Part shown: piece by piece, positions 1 to 7,198 of the stretch
Position numbering within the stretch: the first letter of the stretch is position 1
Layout: each line of letters begins with the position of its first letter
Notes under the pieces: generated by a model
What the model was told of the DNA's origin: nothing
The model's input: the letters and a program-made list of their open reading frames with translations, nothing else
The model's database searches: none
Source: Moryella indoligenes
Lineage (GTDB): Bacteria > Bacillota > Clostridia > Lachnospirales > Lachnospiraceae
Assembly (NCBI RefSeq): GCF_030812885.1
Contig: NZ_JAUSTO010000006.1
Location: 1 to 64,000, forward strand
DNA length: 64,000 bases
Direction of reading: 5' to 3'
Translations under genes and position numbers: made by a program

Positions 1-69
1 TAGGGCAGAGGTGTAAGCGTAGCGATACGTTCAGCTGACTGTCACTAATCGGTCGAGGGTTTAACCAAA
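1..69 (+). rRNA. 23S rRNA, 3' end only
   Basis: The first ~69 bases match the conserved 3' end of bacterial 23S rRNA: the CAGCTGAC and ACTAATCGGTCGAGG stretch followed by TTTAACC is the terminal helix strand next to the peptidyl-transferase-proximal end of the molecule. The gene runs in from outside the window. The exact 3' end is uncertain by a few bases. I see no 5S rRNA gene downstream; the next clear signal is a terminator at 207-236. Confidence 0.85.
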
Positions 70-206
70 AGGTCGAGTAGGTAGAGGTAGGAAACGGAAG
101 ATGTAAGGTAGACTGCGGAAGCAGGGATTAGATTTCGGATGAATTGGGATAAATGTTCTGTGTGTGGTTTTCAGGGTGTGATATTTTTTATAAGTGAGAA
201 AGTGGA

Positions 207-236
207 AGTGATTGCTTGATAGCAGTCACTTTTTTT
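207..236 (+). terminator. Intrinsic terminator of the rRNA operon
   Basis: A 10-bp stem (AGTGATTGCT pairing with AGCAGTCACT, one G-U pair) with a TGAT loop is followed directly by six or more T residues. It lies 140 bases after the 23S end and before the first protein gene, so it probably ends rRNA transcription. Confidence 0.8.
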
Positions 237-321
237 AGGCTTTCTTTTTGGGTCGCAAAAGGGAAAGGGCTGTATTATACTGATAAATAAGAGCTTCAGG
301 AATGCAGACGGAGGAAGAAAA

Positions 322-1869
322 ATGAAATTTGAGAGATTTTTTCAGGCAGTAAAGAATGGAAATGATGTGCGTGGAGTAGTCCTCGAGACGGAGAAGGAGG
401 CACGTACTTTCTCTCCTGAGCTGGCAGCGTATATTGCAAGAGCGTTTACAGATTTTCTTGCGTGCAAATTGGGCAAGGAGAGCTCTGAGCTTAGAATTGC
501 GGTGGGGCACGACAGTCGAATTACCGCAGGAGATATGAAAAAGGAGTGTTTTCATGGCCTGTCTGTATCAGAGGTCTTTGACTGTGGGATGATTACGACC
601 CCTGCGATGTTTCAGTCTACACTTCTTCCTGAAAGCCATTTTGATGGAGCGATCATGCTGACTGCGAGCCATCTTCCATTCAATCGGAATGGTATGAAGT
701 TTTTTACAGAGAACGGAGCGCTCTCTTCGACAGAGCTTAAGGAAATTCTTCAGATTGCGGCGGAACTTTCGGAGCGGTGGGGAGAGGCAGATGCAGATTG
801 TCTGGTGACAGCGGCCCGACTTCCGATCGGAGCATTTACCGCGCAGACTTTTGATATGAAAGCAATTTATGCCGCGCATATGAAGCAGATTATCTGTGCG
901 GAGGTGCAGGCGGAGGACTTCCTGCACCCGTTGTCGGGGCTCCATATCGTCGTGGATGCTGGAAATGGTGCCTCCGGTTTCTTTGCAACGGAGATTCTCA
1001 AGCCGCTGGGGGCGGACATCAGTGGCAGTGTTTATCTGGAACCAGACGGACATTTCCCGAATCATGTGCCAAATCCGGAGGATGGAGAGGCTATGCGTGC
1101 CGCCAGAGAGATGGTGCTCTCTGCGGGAGCGGATCTCGGGGTTATTTTTGACTGTGATGGTGACCGCGCAGCAGTGGTGTTTGAGGATGGGACAGAGGTG
1201 AATCGCAATACTCTGATTGCATTGCTTGCCGTTATTGTTGCAGAGAACCATCCGGGTTCCTGGATTGTTACAGATTCTGTCACCTCTGATGAGCTCGCTG
1301 ATTTTCTGACGAATGGGCTGGGGCTTAAACATCTGCGCTTCAAGCGTGGCTATAAAAATGTGATTGATCGGGGAATAGAGCTGAATCGCAGTGGAGAGTG
1401 CTGTGAGCTTGCGATTGAGACTTCGGGGCATGGTGCATTTCGTGAAAATCATTTTTCGGATGATGGGGCCTATATTGCGGTGAAGATCATCTGTCACATG
1501 GCACGGCTCCTGCGCGAGAACAAAAAGATCAGCAGTCTGATTGCAGGACTTGGGCAGCCTGCGGAGTCTGCTGAACTTCGCTTTAAAATTAAGGCGGAAG
1601 ATTTCAAAGTCTATGGAGAAAACGTGCTGAATGCCTTCAGGAACTTTGCGGAACGGGATGTCCGCTTCCATATTGTCAAGCCTAATTATGAAGGGATTCG
1701 CATTGCTTTTCAAGATGAGGAGGTGCAGGGGTGGCTGCTGCTCAGAATGTCTCTGCATGATCCGGTGATGCCGATGAATATAGAGGCAGAGAGCGCTGGA
1801 GGAGTCGCGGTGATCAGAGAGAGAATACGTCCCTTTTTCAGCAAATACACAGAACTGGAATTGAAGTAA
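322..1869 (+). CDS. Phosphomannomutase/phosphoglucomutase family protein
   Basis: This is an alpha-D-phosphohexomutase of 515 residues that should move a phosphate between C1 and C6 of a hexose phosphate in the cytoplasm, supplying sugar nucleotides for wall or capsule. The phosphoserine loop is TASHLPFNRNG (about residues 114-124, Ser116), so the usual TASHNP is changed to TASHLP. The Mg-binding loop DGDR is at about 278-281, and ETSGHGAF near 366 fits the sugar-binding loop. The length suits the longer PMM/PGM branch rather than the ~450-residue GlmM type. The ATG has a GGAGGA site 6 bases upstream. It stands alone between terminators. Glucose or mannose specificity cannot be read from the sequence. 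Confidence 0.85.
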   Translation: MKFERFFQAVKNGNDVRGVVLETEKEARTFSPELAAYIARAFTDFLACKLGKESSELRIAVGHDSRITAGDMKKECFHGLSVSEVFDCGMITTPAMFQSTLLPESHFDGAIMLTASHLPFNRNGMKFFTENGALSSTELKEILQIAAELSERWGEADADCLVTAARLPIGAFTAQTFDMKAIYAAHMKQIICAEVQAEDFLHPLSGLHIVVDAGNGASGFFATEILKPLGADISGSVYLEPDGHFPNHVPNPEDGEAMRAAREMVLSAGADLGVIFDCDGDRAAVVFEDGTEVNRNTLIALLAVIVAENHPGSWIVTDSVTSDELADFLTNGLGLKHLRFKRGYKNVIDRGIELNRSGECCELAIETSGHGAFRENHFSDDGAYIAVKIICHMARLLRENKKISSLIAGLGQPAESAELRFKIKAEDFKVYGENVLNAFRNFAERDVRFHIVKPNYEGIRIAFQDEEVQGWLLLRMSLHDPVMPMNIEAESAGGVAVIRERIRPFFSKYTELELK

Positions 1870-1920
1870 ATAGTGAAACAGATTATAATTCCGCTTCAAG
1901 GCTGTAGAATGTAAAGGCTC

Positions 1921-1965
1921 AGGACAAGGCAAAGGCTTTGTATGCTTTGTCCTGCAACTTTTCTT
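1921..1965 (+). terminator. Probable terminator after the phosphohexomutase
   Basis: A 10-bp stem (AGGACAAGGC with GCTTTGTCCT, one G-U pair) with a 13-base loop is followed after a few bases by CTTTTCTT. The T-run is imperfect, so termination may be partial. The rest of 1870-2192 holds the promoter, palindrome and second terminator listed separately. Confidence 0.55.
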
Positions 1966-2046
1966 ATGAGTGAGAGGCGAAGGAATTGAGGCACCTTATG
2001 GACTTTATTTTAGATATAGATTATTATAAATATCTTCTCTGAGGAC

Positions 2047-2074
2047 TTGACAGAACACAGAAATGTGGTATCTT
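2047..2074 (+). promoter_or_regulatory. Promoter of the DUF2325 operon
   Basis: A perfect -35 TTGACA (2047-2052) is followed after 16 bases by TATCTT (2069-2074). Transcription should start near 2081, inside or next to the palindrome at 2082-2095. Confidence 0.6.
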
Positions 2075-2081
2075 TATATTG

Positions 2082-2095
2082 TTAGTTTGAACTAA
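2082..2095. promoter_or_regulatory. Palindromic operator, DtxR/IdeR-box-like
   Basis: TTAGTT-TG-AACTAA is a perfect inverted repeat placed at the expected start of transcription. The same TTAG-N6-CTAA pattern sits at the feoA promoter (3732-3745). The pattern resembles boxes of the DtxR/IdeR family of iron-dependent repressors, whose core is TTAGG...CCTAA. The assignment to that family is an inference; no such regulator gene is in the window. Confidence 0.55.
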
Positions 2096-2103
2096 TTATG
2101 TTT

Positions 2104-2134
2104 ATGCCTGACAAAACTCCTTCAGGCATTTTTT
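2104..2134 (+). terminator. Terminator in the leader of the DUF2325 operon
   Basis: ATGCCTGA and TCAGGCAT form an 8-bp stem around a 10-base loop, followed by six T residues. It lies between the promoter at 2047-2074 and the DUF2325 start at 2193, so a transcript would meet it after about 50 bases. It may act as an attenuator, or it may make a very short leader RNA. Confidence 0.7.
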
Positions 2135-2192
2135 ACCTTGAAATAGTTAGAAAATGCTAACCATCACAGATCGACACCGGGAGGTAAACACG

Positions 2193-2471
2193 ATGAGCGT
2201 AGTGATAATCGGAGGAAACGAATGTATGGAGCGCCAGTATTGCGAGCTCTGCTCAAAGCATGGCTGCAAGGCGAAGGTTTTCTGTAAGTTTAAGGGAGGA
2301 ATGCGGGACAGAATTGGCAAGCCGGATCTCATGATTCTCTTTACGCACACGGTATCGCATAAGATGGTTCAGTATGCGTTGAACAATGCTGGGGATTCCA
2401 CAAGAGTTGTGCGCTCACACACGAGTTCTATGGCCTCACTCAAGGAAATTCTGGCGGAGCATGTCGCCTGA
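2193..2471 (+). CDS. DUF2325 domain protein
   Basis: A 92-residue protein of the DUF2325 family. It starts with the GG-containing strand VVIIGGNE and has the spaced FTHTVSHKM segment and a C-terminal SHTSSMASL that are typical of the family. It is Cys-rich for its size (CELCSKHGCKAKVFC), which could mean metal or thiol chemistry. The start is set at the second Met because a GGGAGGT site lies 7 bases upstream of it. It is followed directly by a DUF3793 gene and then a flavodoxin, under a promoter with an iron-box-like palindrome, so a role in iron or redox homeostasis is inferred. The biochemical function of the family is not known to me. Confidence 0.8.
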   Translation: MSVVIIGGNECMERQYCELCSKHGCKAKVFCKFKGGMRDRIGKPDLMILFTHTVSHKMVQYALNNAGDSTRVVRSHTSSMASLKEILAEHVA

Positions 2472-2472
2472 T

Positions 2473-3063
2473 ATGTCAGATCAGTTTATAGTGGAGCGCT
2501 GTTCGCCGACGCTTGCCGGGCTGAAAACAGGGAGTCTGTTTCCAGTGGAATACAGTGACAGGGCTGAGATAAACCGGGAGATACGTGATCTGAACAGAAC
2601 GCTTGCCCTTAAAGGGCTTCGGGCAATTCCGGTTCGCTACACAGAGCGCTTTGTTCTGATTTATCTGTATCGTCCGGATTATCTTAAGCGTGATTTGGAA
2701 CAGAAGGAAGCGGAGGAGATACTTCGCGAGCTGGGATATTCCTGCGGGAGTACCAACCGCTGCGTGGCAGAGCTGGAGCGGCAGATGAAGAAGCGGGAGA
2801 CATTTCCGCATGAGATCGGTCTCTTTCTGGGCTATCCGCCGGAAGATGTGCGGGGGTTCATGCGCGACTCACGCCGCGGCTGCAAATGCATTGGTTACTG
2901 GAAGGTATATGGCGATGTAGAGCGAGCGGAGAAGACCTTTCAGAAATACAGGAAGTGCACAAGGGTATACGCGGATTGCGTACGAAGAGGAAGTCCGCTC
3001 TCTCAGCTGATCGTACAGACGGACAGAAGCGGCAGAGAGAACGGAAGAGAAGTTCAGAAATAA
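2473..3063 (+). CDS. DUF3793 family protein
   Basis: A 196-residue protein of the DUF3793 family, recognised by the CSPTLAGLKTGSLF segment near the N-terminus and by the C-terminal LGYPPEDVRGF and CKCIGYWKVYGD segments. These proteins are found in anaerobic Firmicutes, often next to flavodoxin and feo genes; I know no demonstrated activity. The gene begins within two bases of the DUF2325 stop, so the two are almost certainly co-translated. An upstream ATG at 2461, overlapping the DUF2325 gene, is an alternative start; I prefer 2473 because relatives usually have about ten residues before PTLAG. The basic C-terminal tail (RSGRENGREVQK) is probably disordered. Confidence 0.75.
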   Translation: MSDQFIVERCSPTLAGLKTGSLFPVEYSDRAEINREIRDLNRTLALKGLRAIPVRYTERFVLIYLYRPDYLKRDLEQKEAEEILRELGYSCGSTNRCVAELERQMKKRETFPHEIGLFLGYPPEDVRGFMRDSRRGCKCIGYWKVYGDVERAEKTFQKYRKCTRVYADCVRRGSPLSQLIVQTDRSGRENGREVQK

Positions 3064-3143
3064 AGCTGTAAAAGAGCTATGTGCGGAGCGCTGGAAGCCT
3101 CCGAATCATATAGAAGAAAAGAGTAGAAAGGGATTAGAACATT

Positions 3144-3566
3144 ATGAGTAAGGTAGCAGTGGTATTTTGGAGCGGAACCGGGAACACACAGGCTATGGCA
3201 GAGGCTGTCGAGGAAGGTGCAAGAAAGCAGGGGGCGGATGTCTCTGTCTATGGGCCGAACGATTTTACGGCGGATATGGTCGCAGAGTTTGACGCAATCG
3301 CATTTGGCTGCCCATCTATGGGAGCGGAGGTTCTGGAGGAGACGGAGTTCGAGCCTATGTTCACAGCAGTTGAGGGCTCTCTCAGTGGGAAGAAGATTGC
3401 GCTCTTTGGCTCTTGGGGCTGGGGCGGCGGTGCATGGATGACCGACTGGGAAGCGCGCTGCCAGGAGGATGGAGCGGTTCTCGCCTGCCCGAGCGCGATG
3501 TGCCAGGAGGCGCCGGATGATGCTGCGCTGGAGGAGTGCAGAAGCCTTGGTGCAGCACTTGCCTGA
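3144..3566 (+). CDS. Short-chain flavodoxin
   Basis: A 140-residue flavodoxin, an FMN electron carrier that replaces ferredoxin when iron is scarce. The phosphate-binding loop SGTGNTQAMA is at residues 10-19. The isoalloxazine-flanking loops are PSMGAEVLEE (about residue 57) and GSWGWGGGAWM (about residue 91). It has the length of the short-chain class with no signal peptide. It is the third gene after DUF2325 and DUF3793 and just precedes the feo operon. With the palindrome at 2082-2095 this suggests iron-starvation expression. A terminator follows at 3637. Confidence 0.9.
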   Translation: MSKVAVVFWSGTGNTQAMAEAVEEGARKQGADVSVYGPNDFTADMVAEFDAIAFGCPSMGAEVLEETEFEPMFTAVEGSLSGKKIALFGSWGWGGGAWMTDWEARCQEDGAVLACPSAMCQEAPDDAALEECRSLGAALA

Positions 3567-3636
3567 GTGCTTCCATTCTTTTATAGAAAAACCTCGATTT
3601 TTGTTCTGAATTAAAAAATAGTTTTTCTGATCACTC

Positions 3637-3671
3637 AGGCCTGAGAGCTGTTCTCAGGTCTGGGTTTGTTG
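3637..3671 (+). terminator. Terminator after flavodoxin
   Basis: A 10-bp stem (AGGCCTGAGA with TCTCAGGTCT, one wobble pair) with a five-base loop is followed by GGGTTTGTT. The T-tract is weak, so some readthrough into the feo promoter region is possible. Confidence 0.55.
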
Positions 3672-3691
3672 TATTAAATATAGATTGGCCA

Positions 3692-3746
3692 TTGACAAAT
3701 TGGTTTGCGAAGGCTAGACTCTTATGCGTAATTAGAAAGTTCTAAT
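3692..3746 (+). promoter_or_regulatory. feo promoter with palindromic operator
   Basis: TTGACA (3692-3697), a 17-base spacer and TAGACT (3715-3720) form a good sigma-A promoter. The perfect inverted repeat ATTAGAA-AG-TTCTAAT (3731-3746) lies at the predicted start site. Its core, TTAG-N6-CTAA, is the same as at 2082-2095, and it has the same position relative to the promoter. A DtxR-family iron repressor binding both sites is the simplest reading. Confidence 0.65.
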
Positions 3747-3801
3747 AATACTTTGCGCAAAGTAACGGAAGTTAATGTTGCTTGCAGAGCAGGAGGAATT
3801 C

Positions 3802-4023
3802 ATGCTGCCGCTTTCATTATCCGCTAATGGAGATATTGTGACTGTGATCAGAGTCGGAGGAAACGCAGAGGGAAAGAAGCATCTGGAGGATCTCGGTTTT
3901 GTTGCGGGCAGTCGCGTCACGGTGATTTCGTCCCATCAGGGGAATATTATTGTAAATATCAAGGATTCCAGGCTGGCGATTACAAGTCAGATGGCAGAGA
4001 AAATTATGGTGCAGCCTGCGTGA
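3802..4023 (+). CDS. feoA: FeoA domain protein (first copy)
   Basis: A 73-residue SH3-like FeoA protein, the small cytoplasmic partner of the FeoB ferrous iron transporter. It shows the family pattern of an N-terminal strand (GDIVTVIRVGGN), a KKHLEDLGFVAGSRVTVIS segment and a C-terminal SRLAITSQMAEKIMV. The start is placed at the Met preceded by AGGAGG five bases upstream, not at the earlier Met at 3775, which has no ribosome binding site. It is the first gene of a feoA-feoA-feoB operon behind an operator-bearing promoter. Two separate FeoA genes before feoB are common in Clostridia. Confidence 0.88.
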   Translation: MLPLSLSANGDIVTVIRVGGNAEGKKHLEDLGFVAGSRVTVISSHQGNIIVNIKDSRLAITSQMAEKIMVQPA

Positions 4024-4071
4024 GCGGCGGCGCTGTATATTTGAACAGACAGAGTCAGGAGGGGAGAGAGG

Positions 4072-4293
4072 ATGAAGACACTCAGAGATATTCCGGTTGG
4101 AAGCACTGCTACGGTGGTTAAAATTCACGGAAGCGGTGCGCTGAAGCGCCGCATCATGGATATGGGGATTACAAAGGGAATTCAGATTTATGTCCGTAAA
4201 GTAGCTCCGCTGGGAGATCCGGTGGAGATCACAGTGCGTGGCTATGAGCTGTCTCTTAGAAAAGAGGACGCGGATATACTGGAGATGGAGTGA
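4072..4293 (+). CDS. feoA: FeoA domain protein (second copy)
   Basis: A 73-residue FeoA protein with the diagnostic LKRRIMDMGITKGIQIYVRKVAPLGDP core and the C-terminal VRGYELSLRKEDADILE segment, closer to the canonical FeoA than the copy before it. FeoA is thought to bind FeoB on its cytoplasmic face and modulate iron uptake. The gene has a GGAGGGGAGAG site upstream and ends only 13 bases before feoB, so the three genes are translated together. Confidence 0.92.
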   Translation: MKTLRDIPVGSTATVVKIHGSGALKRRIMDMGITKGIQIYVRKVAPLGDPVEITVRGYELSLRKEDADILEME

Positions 4294-4306
4294 TACGGAG
4301 GTAGAA

Positions 4307-6460
4307 ATGAGAATCAAGATAGCACTTGCAGGCAATCCAAACTGTGGAAAGACAACACTTTTCAATGATTTGACCGGTAGTTCTCAGTATGTGGGAAACT
4401 GGCCTGGTGTCACAGTGGAGAAGAAAGAGGGAAGACTGAAGAAACATAAGGATGTCATTATTCAGGATCTCCCCGGTATATACTCCCTGAGCCCCTACAC
4501 CATGGAAGAACTGGTATCCCGGAATTATCTGGTAGAGGATAAGCCGGATGTGATTTTGAATATCGTGGACGGAACCAATATCGAGCGAAATCTTTACCTC
4601 ACCACACAGCTGCTTGAGATCGGACTGCCCATGGTGCTCGCAGTCAACATGATGGATCTTGTTAAAAAGAATGGTGACAAAATTGATCTTCAGAAGCTCG
4701 GTGAGGAACTGGGATGTCCGGTTGTAGAGATGAGTGCGCTGAAGGGCGAGGCTACCGCCGCGGCTGCAGAGCTCTGCCTTACCGTTGCGCAGCAGAAGAA
4801 CCATGCGAAACTCCCACATACCTACACCGGCAGTGTTGAACATGCGCTGGCACACATTGAGGAATCAATCCAAGCCCTAGTGGATCCGGTGAATCTGCGC
4901 TGGTATGCAATCAAGATCTTTGAGCGCGATGAGAAGGCGATAGAGAAGATAGCGCTCGGTGCAGAGCTGAAGGAACATCTGGAGCAGCATATTCAGGACT
5001 GCGAGAAGGAGATGGATGATGATGCGGAGAGCATTATCACCAATCAGCGTTATCTCTATATTCAGAAGGTTGTCGGTGATTCTGTGGTAAAGAAGAGCCG
5101 GGGCGGTGAGCTGACTATTTCAGATAAGATAGATCGCATTGTGACGAACCGTGTACTGGCACTTCCGATCTTTGCTTTTATCATGTGGCTTGTCTATTAC
5201 ATATCTGTCACGACAATAGGGACCGCGATGACAGACTGGACCAATGATACTCTTTTTGGGGATTGGATTCCCAATGCTGTCACGGGGGCACTGGAGAGTG
5301 CCGGTGTGGCAGGATGGCTGCAGAGCCTGATTGTGGACGGCGTTATTGGCGGAGTTGGTACGGTGCTTGGCTTCGTGCCGCAGATGGTGGTGCTGTTTCT
5401 CTGCCTCTCCATTCTTGAAGACTCGGGCTATATGGCGCGTGTCGCCTTTATTATGGATCGCGTGTTCCGCAGATTTGGTCTCTCCGGAAAGTCCTTTATC
5501 CCGATGCTGATCGGTACGGGCTGTGGTGTTCCGGCGATTATGGCGTCCCGCACAATCGAGAATGAGAAGGATCGCCGCATGACGATTATCCTCTCGACCT
5601 TCCTGCCCTGCGGTGCGAAGATGGAGATCGTTGCGATGATGACCCTGGTCTTCTTCCCGGGAAGTCAGTTTGTAGCTCCGGGGATGTATTTTCTTGGGCT
5701 CGCAATTGTGATTCTTGGTGGTATCGCACTGAAGAAGATGCACTACTTTGCAGGAGATCCGGCGCCCTTTGTCATGGAGCTTCCGGCCTATCACATTCCC
5801 TCTGCGAAGGGCGTGCTGATTCATGTCTGGGAGAGATCAAAGGCTTTCATTATCAAGGCCGGTACAATTATTTTCGCAGTGTGTGTGATTCTCTGGTTCC
5901 TCATGAACTTTGATTTTTCTTTGCATTATCTGGACGGGGATCTGGATGCCAGTATCCTGCGTTATCTGGGCGAGGGCATGGCAGTGTTCTTTGCGCCTCT
6001 GGGACTTGGAAGCTGGCAGGCAGCAGTTGCTTCTGTCACTGCGGAGCTCGCAAAGGAGCAGGCCACAGCGACTCTCGGTATGCTGGCACATGCGGCCAGT
6101 GAGGAGGAGGTTGATGTTGCAGCGGCAATCTTCCGTATGTTTGGTGGAAGCAAGCTGGCTGGTATGAGTTTCCTGCTCTTCAATATTTTTGATGCGCCCT
6201 GTCTTGTGGCCATTGCGACGGCCTTCCGAGAGATGGGAGAGAGCAAGTGGGGATGGATTACGTTCGCCTTTCAGATGGGGGTGGGATACGGACTGGCACT
6301 CTGCACCTATCAAATTGGAATGTTTGTAAGCGGAAATGGATTTAACCTGTGGACAGCTGTGGCCATTGCACTGGTGCTCATGGTGATGTTCTTTGTCCTC
6401 AGACCCGCACCAAAGTATGAGAAGCTCTCAAATATCAGTGCCGTCGATGCGAGGGCATGA
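4307..6460 (+). CDS. feoB: Ferrous iron transporter FeoB
   Basis: A 717-residue FeoB, the inner-membrane Fe(II) importer. The N-terminal G domain shows G1 GNPNCGKTT (about residues 9-17), G2 around NWPGVT, G3 DLPG (about 55) and G4 NMMD (about 115). A helical spacer leads to the C-terminal membrane part from about residue 285, with two Gate-type motifs, including GTGCGVPAIMASR and a CGAKMEI segment in which the Cys residues may line the pore. The start is the Met preceded by CGGAGGT; an upstream in-frame Met at 4238 would overlap feoA and has no site. The length is usual for the family. Confidence 0.96.
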   Translation: MRIKIALAGNPNCGKTTLFNDLTGSSQYVGNWPGVTVEKKEGRLKKHKDVIIQDLPGIYSLSPYTMEELVSRNYLVEDKPDVILNIVDGTNIERNLYLTTQLLEIGLPMVLAVNMMDLVKKNGDKIDLQKLGEELGCPVVEMSALKGEATAAAAELCLTVAQQKNHAKLPHTYTGSVEHALAHIEESIQALVDPVNLRWYAIKIFERDEKAIEKIALGAELKEHLEQHIQDCEKEMDDDAESIITNQRYLYIQKVVGDSVVKKSRGGELTISDKIDRIVTNRVLALPIFAFIMWLVYYISVTTIGTAMTDWTNDTLFGDWIPNAVTGALESAGVAGWLQSLIVDGVIGGVGTVLGFVPQMVVLFLCLSILEDSGYMARVAFIMDRVFRRFGLSGKSFIPMLIGTGCGVPAIMASRTIENEKDRRMTIILSTFLPCGAKMEIVAMMTLVFFPGSQFVAPGMYFLGLAIVILGGIALKKMHYFAGDPAPFVMELPAYHIPSAKGVLIHVWERSKAFIIKAGTIIFAVCVILWFLMNFDFSLHYLDGDLDASILRYLGEGMAVFFAPLGLGSWQAAVASVTAELAKEQATATLGMLAHAASEEEVDVAAAIFRMFGGSKLAGMSFLLFNIFDAPCLVAIATAFREMGESKWGWITFAFQMGVGYGLALCTYQIGMFVSGNGFNLWTAVAIALVLMVMFFVLRPAPKYEKLSNISAVDARA

Positions 6461-6500
6461 GTCAGAGCTGCGGTGCGTGCAGAGCTGAAAAGGAGAGTTC

Positions 6501-6728
6501 ATGATGAATACAGCTACAATCCTTGTTTTTATGCTTCTGCTGCTTCTCTTTGTGCTGGCGCTGCGCTACAGCATGTCCCATGGCTCCTGTGAGGCCTGTG
6601 GGGGATCTTGCGGGAGCAGTGCAGGCGCTGAGGCGGGGCACAGCTGCGCGGCGGGCGGCTGCAAAAATTGTGCGCATCTGGCGGAGGAAATGCAGGAAGT
6701 GCCGGAGCGTTTCCGCATAAAGCAGTGA
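6501..6728 (+). CDS. FeoB-associated Cys-rich membrane peptide
   Basis: A 75-residue protein with one N-terminal membrane helix (TATILVFMLLLLLFVLALRY) and a short tail holding seven cysteines in CEACGGSCG, SCAAGGCKNC pattern. This architecture matches the small FeoB-associated Cys-rich proteins encoded after feoB in Firmicutes. It starts 40 bases after feoB with an AAGGAGAG site. A role in handling Fe(II) or heme/FeS assembly at the membrane is inferred from position only. Start could be either of two adjacent Met codons. Confidence 0.8.
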   Translation: MMNTATILVFMLLLLLFVLALRYSMSHGSCEACGGSCGSSAGAEAGHSCAAGGCKNCAHLAEEMQEVPERFRIKQ

Positions 6729-6775
6729 GAGCTGCCTGAGCCTCACATTCAGGCTTTGGATGGGAGCGGATAGAT

Positions 6776-7030
6776 ATGATTAAAAATATTATCAAAATAG
6801 AGGGCATGGCCTGCGGGATGTGTGAGGCACATGTGTGCGATGCGATTAGAAAGGCATTTCCTGACGCAAAGAAGGTCAGCGCCTCGCATGGAAGAAGGGA
6901 AGCAAGCTTTCTTTCAGAGGGGGCCGTAGATGCGGAGCTGCTGAAGCAGCTGATCAACGAAACAGGCTATCACTATATTTCTGCTTCTGCGGAGCCGTAT
7001 AAAAAGAAGGGATTTTTTGGATTTCTGTAA
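6776..7030 (+). CDS. Heavy-metal-associated (HMA) domain protein
   Basis: An 84-residue soluble protein with the HMA ferredoxin-like fold motif GMACGMCEAHV (residues 10-20). The CGMC pair would bind a soft metal such as Cu(I), as in CopZ chaperones. The C-terminal tail PYKKKGFFGFL is basic and aromatic, unlike classic CopZ, and may contact a membrane partner. It is the last gene of the feo operon, 47 bases after the Cys-rich peptide, and is followed by a strong hairpin. Whether the metal is copper or iron in this setting is open. Confidence 0.82.
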   Translation: MIKNIIKIEGMACGMCEAHVCDAIRKAFPDAKKVSASHGRREASFLSEGAVDAELLKQLINETGYHYISASAEPYKKKGFFGFL

Positions 7031-7106
7031 AGCTTTGTGAATTGGGGAGATGGAGGAAATAAGCTTCGCAAGGGCTGTGATTTACAGAGTGGTTCATGTT
7101 ATACTG

Positions 7107-7154
7107 GATGCGATTCATGCGGCGGAAGGGCTGTATGAATCGCATCTGTTTGCT
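7107..7154 (+). terminator. Terminator of the feo operon
   Basis: GATGCGATTCAT and ATGAATCGCATC form a perfect 12-bp stem with a 16-base loop, followed by TGTTTGCTTT. It separates the feo operon from the next gene. Confidence 0.7.
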
Positions 7155-7198
7155 TTACAGAAAAGAGTGCTCTATTGAATGAGGAGAAAGCGTTTATT

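Noticed and set aside
70..206. Search for a 5S rRNA or tRNA after the 23S end
   Set aside because: None of the conserved 5S segments or a tRNA T-loop pattern was visible in this stretch.
568..1932. A 454-codon open frame on the minus strand across the phosphohexomutase gene
   Set aside because: The plus strand encodes a complete enzyme with catalytic motifs. The antisense product is rich in His, Arg and Cys, has no ribosome binding site and matches nothing. It is a by-product of codon bias.
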